In this document: positions 9,976-20,966 of the stretch, piece by piece
Numbering within the stretch: the stretch's first letter is position 1
Layout of the letters: each line of letters starts with the position of its first letter
Source: Brachionus plicatilis
Lineage: Eukaryota > Rotifera > Eurotatoria > Ploima > Brachionidae
Reading direction: 5' to 3'
NCBI GenBank assembly: GCA_010279815.1
Contig: QEOQ01000267.1
Location: forward strand, 58,605 to 93,984
Length of the DNA: 35,380 bases
The notes under the pieces: generated by a model
Database searches by the model: none
The model's input: the letters and a program-made list of their open reading frames with translations, nothing else
What the model was told of the DNA's origin: nothing
Made by a program: the position numbers and the translations under genes

Positions 9976-11431
9976 TGACGAAATTTTTTCAAAAAAATTT
10001 TAGAAAATTTTTGATTTTTGAAACTAGAATTTATTTTTTTTTTTATGAAAAATAAAAAATTTAAAAAAAAAGCACTCATTTTTAATTCAAGAGAAATTTA
10101 GTTCGAGTACCAAAAAACTTGAATAAAAAACCCAACTAATAAGATTATTCATAAAAAAATTACTTACTAAATTAAATAAAAATCGAATATTTTTATCTAT
10201 TGATAAAAATTAGAAATATTTTTATCTTTTAAATAACAACAAATTAACTAAAATACTGCTGTATAAATCAGCAACTTAAATAATTTAATCTTGGCTTATT
10301 TTATTTTTTTTTATTTAATTTTTTTTTTTTAAGTCGCCTATGAGGTGCAGTATATAATTTATAAATAAATAATTTAAAATAAAAATATAAAAAACTCTAA
10401 TTTTTTCAAATACTTATTGAATTATATAATTTAAAAGCTTATTGTTAATATTTATCTATTTCGAGCCAATGCTCTTTTAGATTAAATAAAAATGAAAAAA
10501 ATTAAATATTTAAAAGAAAAAAGAAAAATTTAAAAAATTAATAAAAGTTTCATGTTATAATTTTTACTCCATTAAAAAAAGTCATAGATAAAAAATGTGA
10601 ACCCTTTGCCTAAGAATATTTTTCATTTTTTAATAAAAGTATTCAATAAGTAAATAATTTTGGATTTCTGTTTAATTTATTTTCAATTTTTTTTATGTTT
10701 AATCTTAATAATAGCGTAAAAAAATAAAAAATAAATTTTTTAAAATTTTGTTGTATCTTTTTTAATCGTCCTTAATTTGATAAGGTAAAATTTTTATTTA
10801 ATCAATTCAGTCTATTTTTATTCAGTAGACGTCCGTTTATGTCTTTAAAGTACTTTTTTGAATATAATAAAGAGTTGTCTAAAAGTCACAAAATTAAAGT
10901 CAAAGTCCGGACTTAAATTTTTTTTAAGTTTGACTTTAGCTTGGATCTTTTAAACATCCTTAATATAATTTTTTGAATGTTTTTGAAAACTTTCGCCGCC
11001 ATCAATTCCATAGTTTAAGTTTCTTGGTGAAACAAGCGAAGATATGTAAAAGATTATTTTTACTTAATTTGCCAATTAGTAAAGGAAAAATATACTTTAC
11101 TTAGGGCATCATTTTAATTGATAAAATTTAAACCACTTTACCTATGAAAAAAATCTTAAAAAGTTAATCAGGAAATCATTAAATTTCGTGTTAGTCTTTA
11201 AATAGTGATTTTTTTCTTTAGAAAAGTAAACTTTGTAATTCAGTAAAAATAAAATAAAGGTTATTTTTTGCTTAATTTATGATAATAATCAGTTTTAGCT
11301 TTTTAAGTTTTGTTCAATTTTTAAATCTGCTCACAAAAGAAACATATTTTTTCAAAAATTATTCACTGAATTAGAAAAATCAATAAAATTGAAATTGTCT
11401 TTTTTAAAATACTTTCACAAATTATTTAAGA
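9976..11431. other. Intergenic, AT-rich
   Basis: No gene seen. A possible retroposon 3'-end remnant lies near 10332-10375: AAGTCGCCTATGAGGTGCAG followed by an ATAAATAAATAA tail. Bases 10873-10925 form an imperfect palindrome of AAAGTC/GACTTT motifs around GTCCGGAC, related to AGTC-rich repeats near 15.2 and 30.0-30.3 kb. Confidence 0.5.
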
Positions 11432-12772
11432 TTGAATAAAATTATTGAATTTTCCCAGTTAAACACAAGTTGTAACATAAAAATTTCTAAGATGAAAATA
11501 AAATTTAAAAGCTTTTTTTTACTTATCTTTATTTTTTTTCTAGCATTTGTTTTGCTTAGTAATGATCAAACAAAAGAATTAAATATAGAAAGGAAAAATT
11601 GTCAGCCCTTGTTGTCCAGCACAGAACAATTCTATGTGGAAATAGATGGTCAGATATATCCAAAAATTGTACCCTCTTTTTTCAATGCTTCAATAAACTT
11701 TGAATGTCTGAACTCGGCAAAAACTAAGCCCAAGCTAATTCTTTTATGGAACGAGTACGGACCGTGGAAAGACTACAAATATGGTCTTGGCAAATATGAG
11801 CCTTTCATCAAACGAAAATGTCCAGTTACCAATTGTGAAATTACAAAGGACAAGTCTCGTCTTGCTGAAAGCGATCTTGTGCTAGTTCACATGAGGAGTA
11901 AATATTCCAAATTACCTCTGGACAGACCATACAAATCAAGACTAGTTTTCCTGATTACCGAGTCTCCAATTCATTCAAAACAATTTCATCCCACATTCAA
12001 TGGTTTGTTCAATTTGACTGCCACTTTTAATCAAAATTCCTACTTTTCACCTTTCTACTACAGCAACATTGAATTCAAATGGCAACTGAACCAAGAGTTC
12101 GATCCAGACAAAGACTTTTCACAAGGAAAAACAAGACTTGCTGTTATTTTAGCTTCCAATTGCCAAGCTCATTCGAAAAGAATTGAATATGTGAGGGAAA
12201 TGCAAAAGTATTCGCAAAAAATTGACATTTATGGCGGATGTGGCAAAAGTTGTAATATTCCTGGTGAGAACAGATTTTTGAGCAATGAATGCAGAGAAAA
12301 ATTGAGCAAAGAATCTTTTTTTTTTCTTGCTTTTGAAAATAGTATGTGCAAGGATTACATAACTGAGAAGTTGTTTGATACAATTTTGTTTGACACAGTG
12401 CCAGTTGTGTACGGCTATGGACCGTACGATCAAGTGATTCCTCGTTCAGCCTACATAAATGCTCTTGACTTCAAGACACCAAAACAACTAGTTGACCATT
12501 TGTTGTACCTGGAGTCGAACAAAACAGCGTACAATTCTTATTTCAAATGGAAAAGGTACATCAAAAAAACAAACAATCAATACAAAACATTTTGTGACAT
12601 GTGCATAAAGCTCAATTTGGAAAATTATTTTGGAATACAAAAATCTCAAGTCAACGATTTGGAAACTTTTTGGGGATACAAAAAAAATTGCTGGGCTCCA
12701 CCAGTAATTGGCCAAGATGGATCATTCTCTTTCTATCCTATTAATTACACTCATAAATGTTTTTTTTGCTAG
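11432..12772 (+). CDS. GT10 alpha-1,3-fucosyltransferase
   Basis: The single-exon ORF of 446 residues would transfer fucose from GDP-fucose to glycans in the Golgi. Seen: a short basic cytoplasmic tail and one hydrophobic segment (about residues 25-43), the type II membrane topology of Golgi glycosyltransferases; an N-terminal region with LLWNEYGPW near 105-113; and the GT10 signature near 295-330, FLAFENSMCKDYITEKLF followed by VPVVYGYG and IPRSAYINALDF. C-terminal cysteines (FCDMC, NCWAPP, CFFC) fit the family's disulfides. Length is normal. A second in-frame Met at 11492 lies just before the hydrophobic segment and may be the true start. An AATAAA is 4 nt after the stop (12776-12781) and another is near 12824. 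Neighbours are unrelated. Exact linkage (LewisX-type or core alpha-1,3) cannot be told from sequence. Confidence 0.95.
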   Translation: MNKIIEFSQLNTSCNIKISKMKIKFKSFFLLIFIFFLAFVLLSNDQTKELNIERKNCQPLLSSTEQFYVEIDGQIYPKIVPSFFNASINFECLNSAKTKPKLILLWNEYGPWKDYKYGLGKYEPFIKRKCPVTNCEITKDKSRLAESDLVLVHMRSKYSKLPLDRPYKSRLVFLITESPIHSKQFHPTFNGLFNLTATFNQNSYFSPFYYSNIEFKWQLNQEFDPDKDFSQGKTRLAVILASNCQAHSKRIEYVREMQKYSQKIDIYGGCGKSCNIPGENRFLSNECREKLSKESFFFLAFENSMCKDYITEKLFDTILFDTVPVVYGYGPYDQVIPRSAYINALDFKTPKQLVDHLLYLESNKTAYNSYFKWKRYIKKTNNQYKTFCDMCIKLNLENYFGIQKSQVNDLETFWGYKKNCWAPPVIGQDGSFSFYPINYTHKCFFC

Positions 12773-14220
12773 TAAAATAAAAGATAAAAGATAAATTCCT
12801 GTACTATCAATTGTTAAAAATTGCAATAAAAGTATTATTTAATTTTTTTTTAAATTTAATTCTATTTCTGTTTCAAAAAAATTTTTTAAATGAAAGAGTT
12901 GTTTTAAATTAAATAAGTTTTTTATAAATAAAAAAATATTTTAAATTCAAAAAGAATTTTACAATCATAAAATCGTTTTATTATTATTATTATTATTTAT
13001 TTCATAAAATTACGCCTGTCTTGGCGATGTTTAAAAAAAAAATTTTATAAAAAGTTAAAATGACATTTGTTAACTAATATTTGTTTCAAGTTACAAAAAA
13101 GATGAAATATATATGTACAAAGTAGTTATAAAATAAATTATTAAAATAAAATTTAGTTTTTTTACAAAATATACAGAATTTTTTTCATAACTTAAATTAT
13201 TTATTAATTAATTATTAGTTTAAAGGCTAAACTTCTAAAATTTATTCTATATAAATAAAAGTTTAATAAGTGATAGTTTTCTAACATTGGCATGACCACG
13301 TGTACTTAACTACTTTTTTAAGGTAAAGTGAATCCATATGATATTTCATCAGACCGAAAAGCAAATTTTCCTAACAAGTCAAAATCTTGCACAAAAAATT
13401 TGATTAAAAGGCTTACTAAAATTAATTTTCCCCATTTCTATTTAAAAAAGATATTTTTAAAAAGTTTAGAATTTTTTATCACACCATATAGCATATAGTA
13501 TCTTTTTTTATAATCTATTGTTTATATTTTGAATCTTCAGGTCTTTCTCGCTTTTCTTTTGCTTGTGTTGTGGAAGGTTAGAAATTTTCTTGGATGTCAA
13601 TTCAACCTTCAGGAGGCTCTTCTGTTTCTTGTGCTATCTCTTCTTCTACTTCACCAAAAGATTCTGTAATAGTTTCTTTTTATTGATATTACAATACGCT
13701 TTTTGTTTGCAGGTCTCACTTTTTTCTGGTTTTTCCTAAAAAAAGGCATCTGAATGACATTCCAGGTCTTTCACGACATGCTAATGCAACAGTTTGTTTC
13801 AAATATAATCGAAGTTTTTATTTTTATATTTCAAATAAATGCAAAATTTTATGCTTGATTGTTTAAGTTTTTCTCTCATGAGCTTATTGAGGTTACAAAG
13901 TAAGTGGTCGAAGATTCAGGAGATTTTTTTCAATTTATTAAATATTTATTTTTCTTTTGAAGATTTTAAATTTATTAATGGTCTCATGATGGACAATATT
14001 GGAAGGGTATCATTTTTGTTTAAGTATAAAATGAAATGCTCAGCTCAGTAGATCTGAATTTTTTCAAATGTACGTCTCTGAAAATGAATTCAGACACGGA
14101 AAAGCGTAATCAATTATAGGATCAGATTAAAGATTAATAAAGGATTAAACTTTTACATTTTAATGAACTTTTTAGAGCCTATTTTTATATGACAACTTTT
14201 TTTAAAAGTTTAACCGTAAA
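12773..14220. other. Intergenic with possible retroposon tail
   Basis: On the minus strand, 13020-12973 reads CGCCAAGACAGGCG, then an A/T stretch and an (AAT)n tail, the look of a non-LTR retrotransposon 3' end. Around 13.3-14.1 kb the sequence is slightly less AT-rich, with a small open frame (13839-14051) that has no recognisable domain. I see no gene. Confidence 0.4.
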
Positions 14221-14221
14221 C

Positions 14222-14290
14222 GAGTTGTTATTCCTAGCGACTACGCTGCTGTTCCTAGCGGCATTAAGTGTCTCTCCTAGCGGCATTAAG
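14222..14290 (+). repeat. Short tandem repeat with CCTAGCGGCATTAAGT unit
   Basis: CCTAGCGGCATTAAGT occurs twice about 22-23 bp apart, preceded by a degenerate copy starting CCTAGCGACTACGC. It sits at the left edge of a GC-richer block and may be part of it. Confidence 0.7.
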
Positions 14291-14340
14291 TAATTTGAAA
14301 TAAAGAATATTTATCAAAATAAACTTAACTTTTTCTTTTA

Positions 14341-14760
14341 CTTGTTCTATCCGAGCGGCTTAGTTTTTAAGTCTTTCGTTAAACTAATGGAAGACTGAAT
14401 AAGTCATCCAGGGTTCTGAACAAGAACTCGAATCTTTTGGATATTTCAATAAATATCAAAAGATAGAAGTAGTAGGCTTACTGCTTCGAAGAGCTGCCGA
14501 ATAGGTGACTCTATAATCGGAACCAGCTGAAGAAGTTAGTTCAAGTCGGTTGCTGACCAACAGACTATAAACAGAACCAACTGATTGGTTCTAGGCTCTG
14601 GCTTAATAAGTCATCCATACGGGGCTGCATAAGTCTCATAGGGATTTATTAAGGTATTTAGGGAAAAGCACCCGCATACTATCATTTAAGTATTATTCAT
14701 TTATCCGCCTCATTATCAGGAAAGAACCCATCCATCGGCATTACAAATCTTAATTTTACA
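14341..14760 (+). repeat. GC-richer non-coding block, possible tRNA-derived retroposon
   Basis: Base composition differs clearly from the surrounding AT-rich DNA, and there is no open frame. Near its start, CCGAGCGGCTTAG (about 14351-14363) resembles the A box/D arm of Leu or Ser tRNAs. A pairable stem GTCTTTC...GGAAGAC follows. A broken B-box-like GGGTTC...TCGAATC lies near 14421-14444. AATAAGTCATCCA occurs twice (about 14399 and 14610). An old SINE or a degraded tRNA-like sequence would explain this; the match is too weak to call a tRNA gene. Confidence 0.25.
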
Positions 14761-15164
14761 CTTCAGCATACACTAGGCCATTTTGAACCGTTGAAGGACA
14801 AACATTAAAAAACATCCTAACTTTGAAAAGTATATTAAAGGTTAGGATTAGAAATGAAGTTTGATCTAGATAGCTAATAAATCTCGAGGTGAATAAACGT
14901 TCAAACAATTTTCCAAGACAAATTGTCTTATGATTTGTCGGTAGTTAACTAGGTCTTGCATAAAAAAAAAATTTATTTTTAAGGTTTAATGGTTATCTCT
15001 TTAATGCTTGTAGGCCCTCTAATTTACGTTGAGTTTTTAGTTAAAAAATTTAAAATTCATTTATAATCAATCATTTCCCCAAATTTTTGGGTATTAATTA
15101 GGTAAATATTCAGTAATAATTTTTTTATAGATTCACGAAAAAAGGGAACTTTTCTTAAAATTAA

Positions 15165-15330
15165 AGTTAGTCACAGTTTTAAGTCTAAGTCACAAAAATT
15201 TAAGTCAAACTTATGACTTAGAGTTTAACTTGGCCGCCACATTAATTACCTTGAACGGCAAAAAAATTCATTTTTACCGGACTTTTTTCGAAAAAAAATT
15301 TAATCCATTGAGTTGACTTTAAAACAAATA
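15165..15330 (+). repeat. Dispersed AGTC-rich repeat, copy near 15.2 kb
   Basis: A run of AAGTC/GACTT motifs is followed by GGCCGCCACA (about 15232-15241) and ACGGCAAAAAAATTCAT. The same order recurs in direct orientation at about 30275-30400 (GGCCGCCACAATAAC, then ATGGCAAAAAATTCATG). It is a non-coding repeat family of unknown type. The flanks 14761-15164 and 15331-15643 show nothing else. Confidence 0.6.
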
Positions 15331-15643
15331 AAATTAATGTGACTTGAAAAAACTCTGCTATGAATAAATCAAGAATTTTTAAATATTCCCTGTTTGATAT
15401 AAGGTTATTAATTGCTGGGTAATTAAACTCATTAATGATGCTTTTTAAAATGATTTCATTTTTTTTTAAAGAACAAAAATCTTCTAGTTTTTGTTAAATA
15501 ATTTTATTTAAATTTTATTTTTATTTTAGTTGAATAATTTACTTCGAGTTGGCAGTTCTAAAATGTTACTTTGGTGAAACAAAAATTTCATACTAAATGC
15601 TTACAGTGTACTAAATTTCAAAAAACGGAATATTAATAAATAA

Positions 15644-16667
15644 TCAAAAATATCCAATTCTAAATTCACTTTCTATTTCCACATCAGTGAGTGCTTTGTT
15701 AAAAAATTTGATATCATCACATTCAAAATTCCCATTTGGATCATGGCTAAAAACACTTTTACCAATAAAACAATATTCTTTGTAATCAACAGTACTTAGA
15801 CTAAGATTTCCTGTAAGTTTTGAATTTTTCAAATTCCCATCAACATAAATCGACATTAGTCCTTGATTCAGTGTAATACCGAGATGATACCATATGTTTA
15901 GCGTCAAAACCGATGATATTACATCATATTCAGATTCAACATTATTATTTGCAATCATGAATCTGATCATTTTTTGTGAATTTGATAAACTAACATATAT
16001 ATTGTTTTTAAATCCTCCATTACTAAAATCTAATAATCGCTGCCAAGTTAAATATTCTCTTAACTTGACCCATGCCAAAACTGTAAATTCATTCCCGCCT
16101 AAGTAATCTCCACTAGGTGCTTTGATAAAACCACTATTAAAACTTAACGCTGATGCATTTGTTCCAAAACGGTCATTTGAAAAAAGACAATTTATAGGCT
16201 CATACAAATCTTTTGCTCCAACTACATCCATCGCTAGCGAGTTTTCAATCGGCCAATAATTTGTCAACCCAATACTAATAAATTTTTATTTTTTAATTTT
16301 TTAAAATTTTTCACCAAAATATTTAATTACTTTCTATGATTTAATTTTTCATATAAAAAAGTGTCGGTACTATATTGAAGAAAATACTGGGCATAAAATG
16401 AATAAAGAACACACAATGAAGATTTGTGTGAAACAAAATGGCATTTGTTTTCTTTATTACAAAGTCCAATACAATTTTTTAAATTCAAAATATTCCTTTT
16501 TTCAATTACCATTCCATATATCTCAATTCTTAAATCCATATTTCTTTTGTGAAAAATGTGGCTTTCTTTATGTAATTTAGTGAATCGAATTAAAATATTA
16601 GCTAAAATATTAAATTACCTGCTTGGACATTGATTATGACTGTTAGAATAAAAATAAGTGATTTCAT
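15644..16667 (-). CDS. Secreted PAN-like plus laminin-G-like domain protein
   Basis: Three exons are inferred on the minus strand: 16667-16619, 16565-16331 and 16274-15644, giving 304 residues. The introns are 53 and 56 nt with GTAATT donors, and frame is kept. Exon 1 encodes a signal peptide (MKSLIFILTVIINVQA). Exon 2 encodes a small Cys-rich module with C48, C52, C58 and C68, similar to a PAN/apple domain. Exon 3 encodes a concanavalin-type LamG domain (LTNYWPIENS at its start, then FTVLAWVKL, YHLGITL, MSIYVDG, FIGKS, CDDIKFFNKALTDVEI). LamG domains bind glycans or proteins outside the cell. Nothing shows a membrane anchor, so a secreted product is likely; the ligand is unknown. I associate this LamG type with rotifer proteins. 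An ATG-free reading starting at 16267 would drop the signal peptide and is not the start. A block 130-220 bp upstream (16800-16885) also occurs upstream of the channel gene. Confidence 0.88.
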
Positions 16668-16799
16668 TTCAAATTTTTTAAAATGTTATTTATTTAGTTT
16701 CCTTTATTTTTTAAGAATTTTATCGGAATAATAAAAATTCGAACTCGTTATCAAAATTATTAAAAATTAACTGAAGCTGACAGAATAATTGGTTATGAA

Positions 16800-16885
16800 T
16801 AAAAGCTTCGTTGTACCTATTAGTAATTACCAAAAACATCGATTTTTTTCTGTTGTTGTTTTTGTTTATAGACTAAACTAAATGT
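16800..16885 (-). promoter_or_regulatory. Upstream block shared with the channel gene
   Basis: Reverse-complement counterpart of 5803-5890, carrying AAACAAAAACAACAACAG and ATCGATG at the same spacing. It lies about 130-220 bp before the LamG start codon. The read includes a TATAAAC right at the block, which could act as a TATA element. Confidence 0.45.
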
Positions 16886-18323
16886 TTTTAAGGATTATTC
16901 TTAATTCAAAATTTCAAAAAAATTAGTTTAAATCAATTTTTTTTATTATAAAGGCTTTTGTTAAGATAATTTAAAATGCTATTAAAATTTTATAAACTCT
17001 TTTAAAATTTAATAAAAATACTAAACAAATAAATAATCTTAGAAAAAATAATTCCTTTAATCTGGAATATTTTCCACTTTTATTGTTAAAAATTATTGCA
17101 GGACTTTTATAAGAAATTTTGGCAATTTTTTTATGTTCATTTACTAATTTTACGGTAATTTTAATTGTCGTACATTTTTTTCAAAATACCAAAATTAACC
17201 AAAAATTTGCTTAAATTTATCAAATCATCACTGCAATTTTAACCAGATTAGTGTAAATGTCAAAAATAAATTAATTTTTAGAGTGAATTTATTTTCCCAC
17301 TATTTGTGGGTGAATGTCTAATTTTTTAACACACAATTTATCTGAAAATAAACGATTTTTTTTCATACCTATACAAAAAATTAGTTAGCTAAAAATTTTA
17401 TTTATTTATTTGTTTGTTTATCTGTACTTAGCTAATGGTCCTTCAGGATAAAAATATACTAAAAAATAAAAAAATAAATAAAAATAAAAAAGGATCTAAA
17501 TTGATATTAATTTTTCTTTTATTCTTGATATTGAAATCTATCAAAAAAAAGAATTGAAACTTGACAATTAGCATCATGAAATTATATAAGATAGATATTC
17601 AATATAACTCTCACCTATTCTTACAACATAATGGAACAACTCTTTATTGGAAAAATTTTTGACCATTTCGACGACTTGGTATTTTAATTATTTTTTGAAA
17701 ATTTAAATCAATTATTTTCCATTTGTTACTGATAAATAATTTAATTTTTCATTTTCAAAAGCACCATCAAAAATTAAAATTTGAAAAAGTTTAAAATAAA
17801 TTTTTTTCTTAAATAATTAAATTATTTATAAATTGTTCAAATCAAATAATTAAATAAATTGGATTGAAATTGTTTGAAAAAATTTATTTAATGGGGTTTT
17901 TTAAATCAGTAATATTAAGTTATCTTACCTAATAGGATGTAATTTTATTTAAAATTACATGAAAATGTGTAACTAAATTGTATTGTATCGTAAAATCATA
18001 ATTTTAATGAAATAGTTTTGAGATGATTTTTTTAAGAGTGGTTCTATTGACACTTGATGTGTCAATAACATTGGAATATTGACACATTATGTTCCAATGA
18101 AAAAATTTTGAATTATATTGCAATAAGAAATAATTAATACAAATCAATAACAAAAAATACTATTTTAAACCTAATTTAAGTCTAATTTAACAAAAAAATA
18201 TGGCTTTTTTTTCATTTAGATTTTTTTTTAAATTTTAGTCTCATCAAATGCAAAGAGAATCAAGTTGTTGAATCAAGTGAAATCAAATAATTTGCTTGAC
18301 GGTTGATTTAGATTAAAGGCTAA
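16886..18323. other. Intergenic with repeat fragments
   Basis: No gene. On the minus strand, 17447-17396 reads CTGAAGGACCATTAGCTAAG, then GTAC and an (AAAT/AAAC)n tail; this resembles 20804-20850 on the plus strand (CTGAAGGAGCACTAGCTCGG, GTAC, AAATAAATAAAT tail). Two 3' ends of one non-LTR retroposon family are likely. A separate hairpin repeat lies at 18042-18110. Confidence 0.5.
18042..18110. repeat. Hairpin repeat with TTGACACA/TGTGTCAA motifs, copy 1
   Basis: Nested inverted motifs: ATTGACAC with GTGTCAAT, and ATTGGAA with TTCCAAT. A 29-bp stretch (18070-18098) recurs exactly at 26110-26138, with similarity extending about 12 bp on each side. It is likely a small foldback or MITE fragment. 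Confidence 0.65.
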
Positions 18324-18428
18324 ATTACATATGGTTTAATTTTTTGTGTTTGAATTACAAAATGTATCCAATGTTGAAATTACATTGAAAAAGTGCGATG
18401 TTTCAAATAATTTTTTCAATTTCAAATA
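18324..18428 (-). repeat. Dispersed repeat R1, copy A, outer half
   Basis: Reverse complement of 22060-22160 and close to 30555-30630. It is interrupted at a TA by the Tigger element and resumes at 20424-20470 (TTAATATTGCAAGCATG). Landmarks are AATGTATCCAATGTTG and GAAAAAGTGCGATG. Confidence 0.85.
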
Positions 18429-20423
18429 CAGTCAACTCTCTTTAATTCGTATTAAAATAGCCCTCTTAAAAATCAATCCGGATTAAATTATACGATTAAA
18501 TGAATAAACCGGATCTCTTTTAAAATTTAAAAAAATACGGATTAATTTACAAAATTTTTATTAAAAAAAAACAACTTTTTGAAATTTAATCAATTTAAAT
18601 ATATTATAAAAATCTAACTTTCGTGATTAATAAAATTTTCTAATTTAGTTTGAGTTAATACGGTATCATTAAAAAAAATTACGCGGTTTTTAAAATAAGA
18701 TAAATTTTCAGAATCCTTATCATTAAATGAACTAGAACTTTCTATATATTTACAAAACATTTTAAATCCTTCAAACGCCTTATCAAAGGGTATTTTTTCA
18801 GCTTGAAGCTCGACTTGAATCTCCTCTTCTATCACATCACTCGCGGACCTGACCATCCGAACAATATCATCATCAGACAATAACTCACTCGTTGATTCGC
18901 TTTCGTCTGATTCAATGAATTCTTTAGCCGAGCAAACATAGTCATAATAACCACTACGCAGCCTTTTTAAAAGATCATCAAGAGAACATAAACTAGCGGC
19001 TTCGTCAAAAATTTTGTTTTGATCACAACTAATTTTTTTTTCTACAAAATCACATTTATTGGAACAATTTTTAATACAATCAGAGTCTACTAATCTCCAT
19101 GCTCTTTTAACCATCAAAAGAGCTTGTTTTAAATCTGGTAGTTTGGCTTCATTGAACAATTCAAAAGACTCGAATAGAGACTCTACGAGTAATTTTCGAT
19201 TATGACACTTAAACGACCGTATGATTCCTGCATCACACGGTTGTAAAACTGAAGTATAATTAGGAGGCAAATATCTTACAATAACATGACTTAAATCATG
19301 CTCAGTTCCATGCGCAGACGCATTATCTACTAATAACAATACTTTGCGGTTAGGTTTTAATATTTTAATTTGATCATTAAATTTTTCCAAAATGTCTCTA
19401 AAAACGATTGCAGTCATCCATGCATTACTGTTAAAATAATATGGCAATATGTCGCTTGGTTTACAATTTTTAAAGCAATGTGGATGCTTGTATTTACCTA
19501 TTATAATAGGTTCAAGTTTATGTTTACCAGTCAAATTTGTTCCGATTGCAATAGTTATTCGTTCTTTGTTTACTTTTTTACCATGAACTTGTTGAGTCGA
19601 GTGTTTTGTTTGGCTCTAGCTTGAAAAATAGTGCTGTCTCGTCAATGTTGTAGATATCATCAAGGTCAAAGTCTTTAGTCCAATTTTTAATTTTTTGTCT
19701 ACCATCATTAATCAATTCAGAAGAAACTGAACCAGATTCGCCATGCAGTTTTATATTGCTAATATGGTTCCTTTTTTTGAATTTGTCAAGCCATCCAGTA
19801 GAATATTTGAAATCTTTGATATTTAGCATAATTCCAAATTCATTTGCTTTAGATATTAAAATATCATCTGATATTGGTAAACCAACAGAACGCTTTTCAT
19901 TAGACCATAAAAATAGTGCATCTTCAAGTTCAGGGTATTTACTATTTCGTATTCGATACGAATTGATTGATTCGGAATTCAAATAATTTTTTCTATTTTT
20001 TAGTATATCGCTCATGGTAGTGGGTGGTATATTTTGTTTGAATTTTTCAGAAAAATATTTGCACAAATAATTTTGTTTAGACCAAGGATTATCAGATGCA
20101 AATAAACAAATTTCCCTTTTTTGTTCAATTGTCAACTCCATCTTTTTTCTTTTAAGCTTAATTTGATTGTTAGACATTTTGAATTTTAGTAAAAAGAATA
20201 AAAAACACTAGTATAGTTGTACGGATTAACATAAAAATAATAAATGATTTAACTTAGCAAAGTGTAAAAAATTTTGTACGAATGTCGAAATAATCCGTGT
20301 AACAAAATCCGGTTTAAAAAAAAAAATTCCATGCAAGAGTATTACATAGAGCCTTGAGCCTTTAATTTTGATACGAATAAAAGAAAAATACGGATAAAAG
20401 CATAACCGAATTAAAGAGAGTTG
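18429..20423 (-). mobile_element. Tigger/pogo-type DNA transposon
   Basis: About 2.0 kb. The left end reads CAGTCAACTCTCTTTAATTCG and the right end is the complement of CAACTCTCTTTAATTCG, missing about 4 bases near the tip. TA target duplications are at 18427-18428 and 20424-20425. CAGT-type ends, TA sites and a CENP-B-like transposase are those of the pogo/Tigger group. The single gene fills most of the element on the minus strand. It interrupts copy A of repeat R1; the uninterrupted sequence can be seen at 30.5 kb. Confidence 0.93.
18614..20177 (-). pseudogene. Tigger/pogo transposase broken by one frameshift
   Basis: The reading starts at ATG 20177 and runs 199 codons to a TAA at 19578. 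The frame then continues, shifted by one base, from about 19590 to a stop at 18614 (a 306-residue frame from 19534). Together these make a transposase of about 520 residues, a normal length. Seen: an N-terminal CENP-B-type helix-turn-helix (about 12-65), a second CENP-B HTH (about 78-150), and a DDE_1 catalytic domain. The catalytic residues are D179 in NIDETALFF, then D70 in LLLVDNASAHG and D101 in LQPCDAGII of the downstream part, with 30 residues between the last two. All three acidic residues survive, so the frameshift near 19590-19600 is the only obvious lesion. A sequencing or assembly error at that point is possible. The C-terminus is acidic (SDESESTSELLSDDD). Confidence 0.92.
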
Positions 20424-20803
20424 TAAAATAATAATTTTAGGTTAATATTGCAAGCATGAAAAACTTTGTTTTTTTCTATAAATTTTGACTTTAGGTTGGT
20501 GATATGATGATCCTTGAGATAATATGTGTAGTTTAACAAAATATCTGTTTTTTATTTTTTATAAATTGAGTTTTTAGTTAAAATGCATCAAACGAACGTC
20601 AATTTTCACTAAAATCAAAATTGGTAAAGAAAATAGCAAAGTTTTTCGGGTCAAGTCGGTTAAGTGAACTATAGTTCATCTATTACTGGAACAATTCTTT
20701 TTCTCAGGTTTTGTGAATGGTTCACCTAACCGACTAGATCAGGCTTTTCACGGATTGAATATCGATTTAAATCAAAATAATTTTTTTTTCATTTTATTAT
20801 TAT
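20424..20803. other. R1 copy A remainder and unassigned spacer
   Basis: Bases 20424 to about 20470 are the other half of R1 copy A (minus strand). The rest has no gene. Around 20636-20745, GGTCAAGTCGGTTAAGTGAA and TTCACCTAACCGACTAGATC form an imperfect inverted repeat (arms about 25 bp), of unknown meaning. Confidence 0.5.
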
Positions 20804-20850
20804 TCTGAAGGAGCACTAGCTCGGTACAAATAAAAAAATAAATAAATAAA
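20804..20850 (+). repeat. Retroposon 3'-end-like fragment with AAAT tail
   Basis: CTGAAGGAGCACTAGCTCGG, GTACAAAT and an AAATAAATAAAT tail match 17447-17396 on the minus strand. Shared sequence ending in a simple-repeat tail is typical of 5'-truncated non-LTR retrotransposons. Confidence 0.5.
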
Positions 20851-20875
20851 TTATTCAAAAGTTCAAAGGAATATT

Positions 20876-20966
20876 CAATATTTTTTTCAACTTCCAAATA
20901 AAAATTAAACTCATTCTATTTCACTAAAGAGTTTAATTTCAAATATGAAAAAACTTTCAATATTAA
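20876..20966 (+). repeat. Dispersed repeat R1, copy B, left half
   Basis: Matches 30428-30520 (landmarks TTAAACTCATTCTATTTCAC and GAGTTTAATTTCAAATATG). It is interrupted at TTAA 20963-20966 by the piggyBac remnant and resumes at 22032. Confidence 0.88.

Noticed and set aside
13839..14051. 70-codon frame
   Set aside because: No recognisable motif, no splice partners, no flanking coding sequence.
14222..14290. Spaced repeats resembling a CRISPR array
   Set aside because: Only two full units, irregular spacing, and clearly eukaryotic surroundings.
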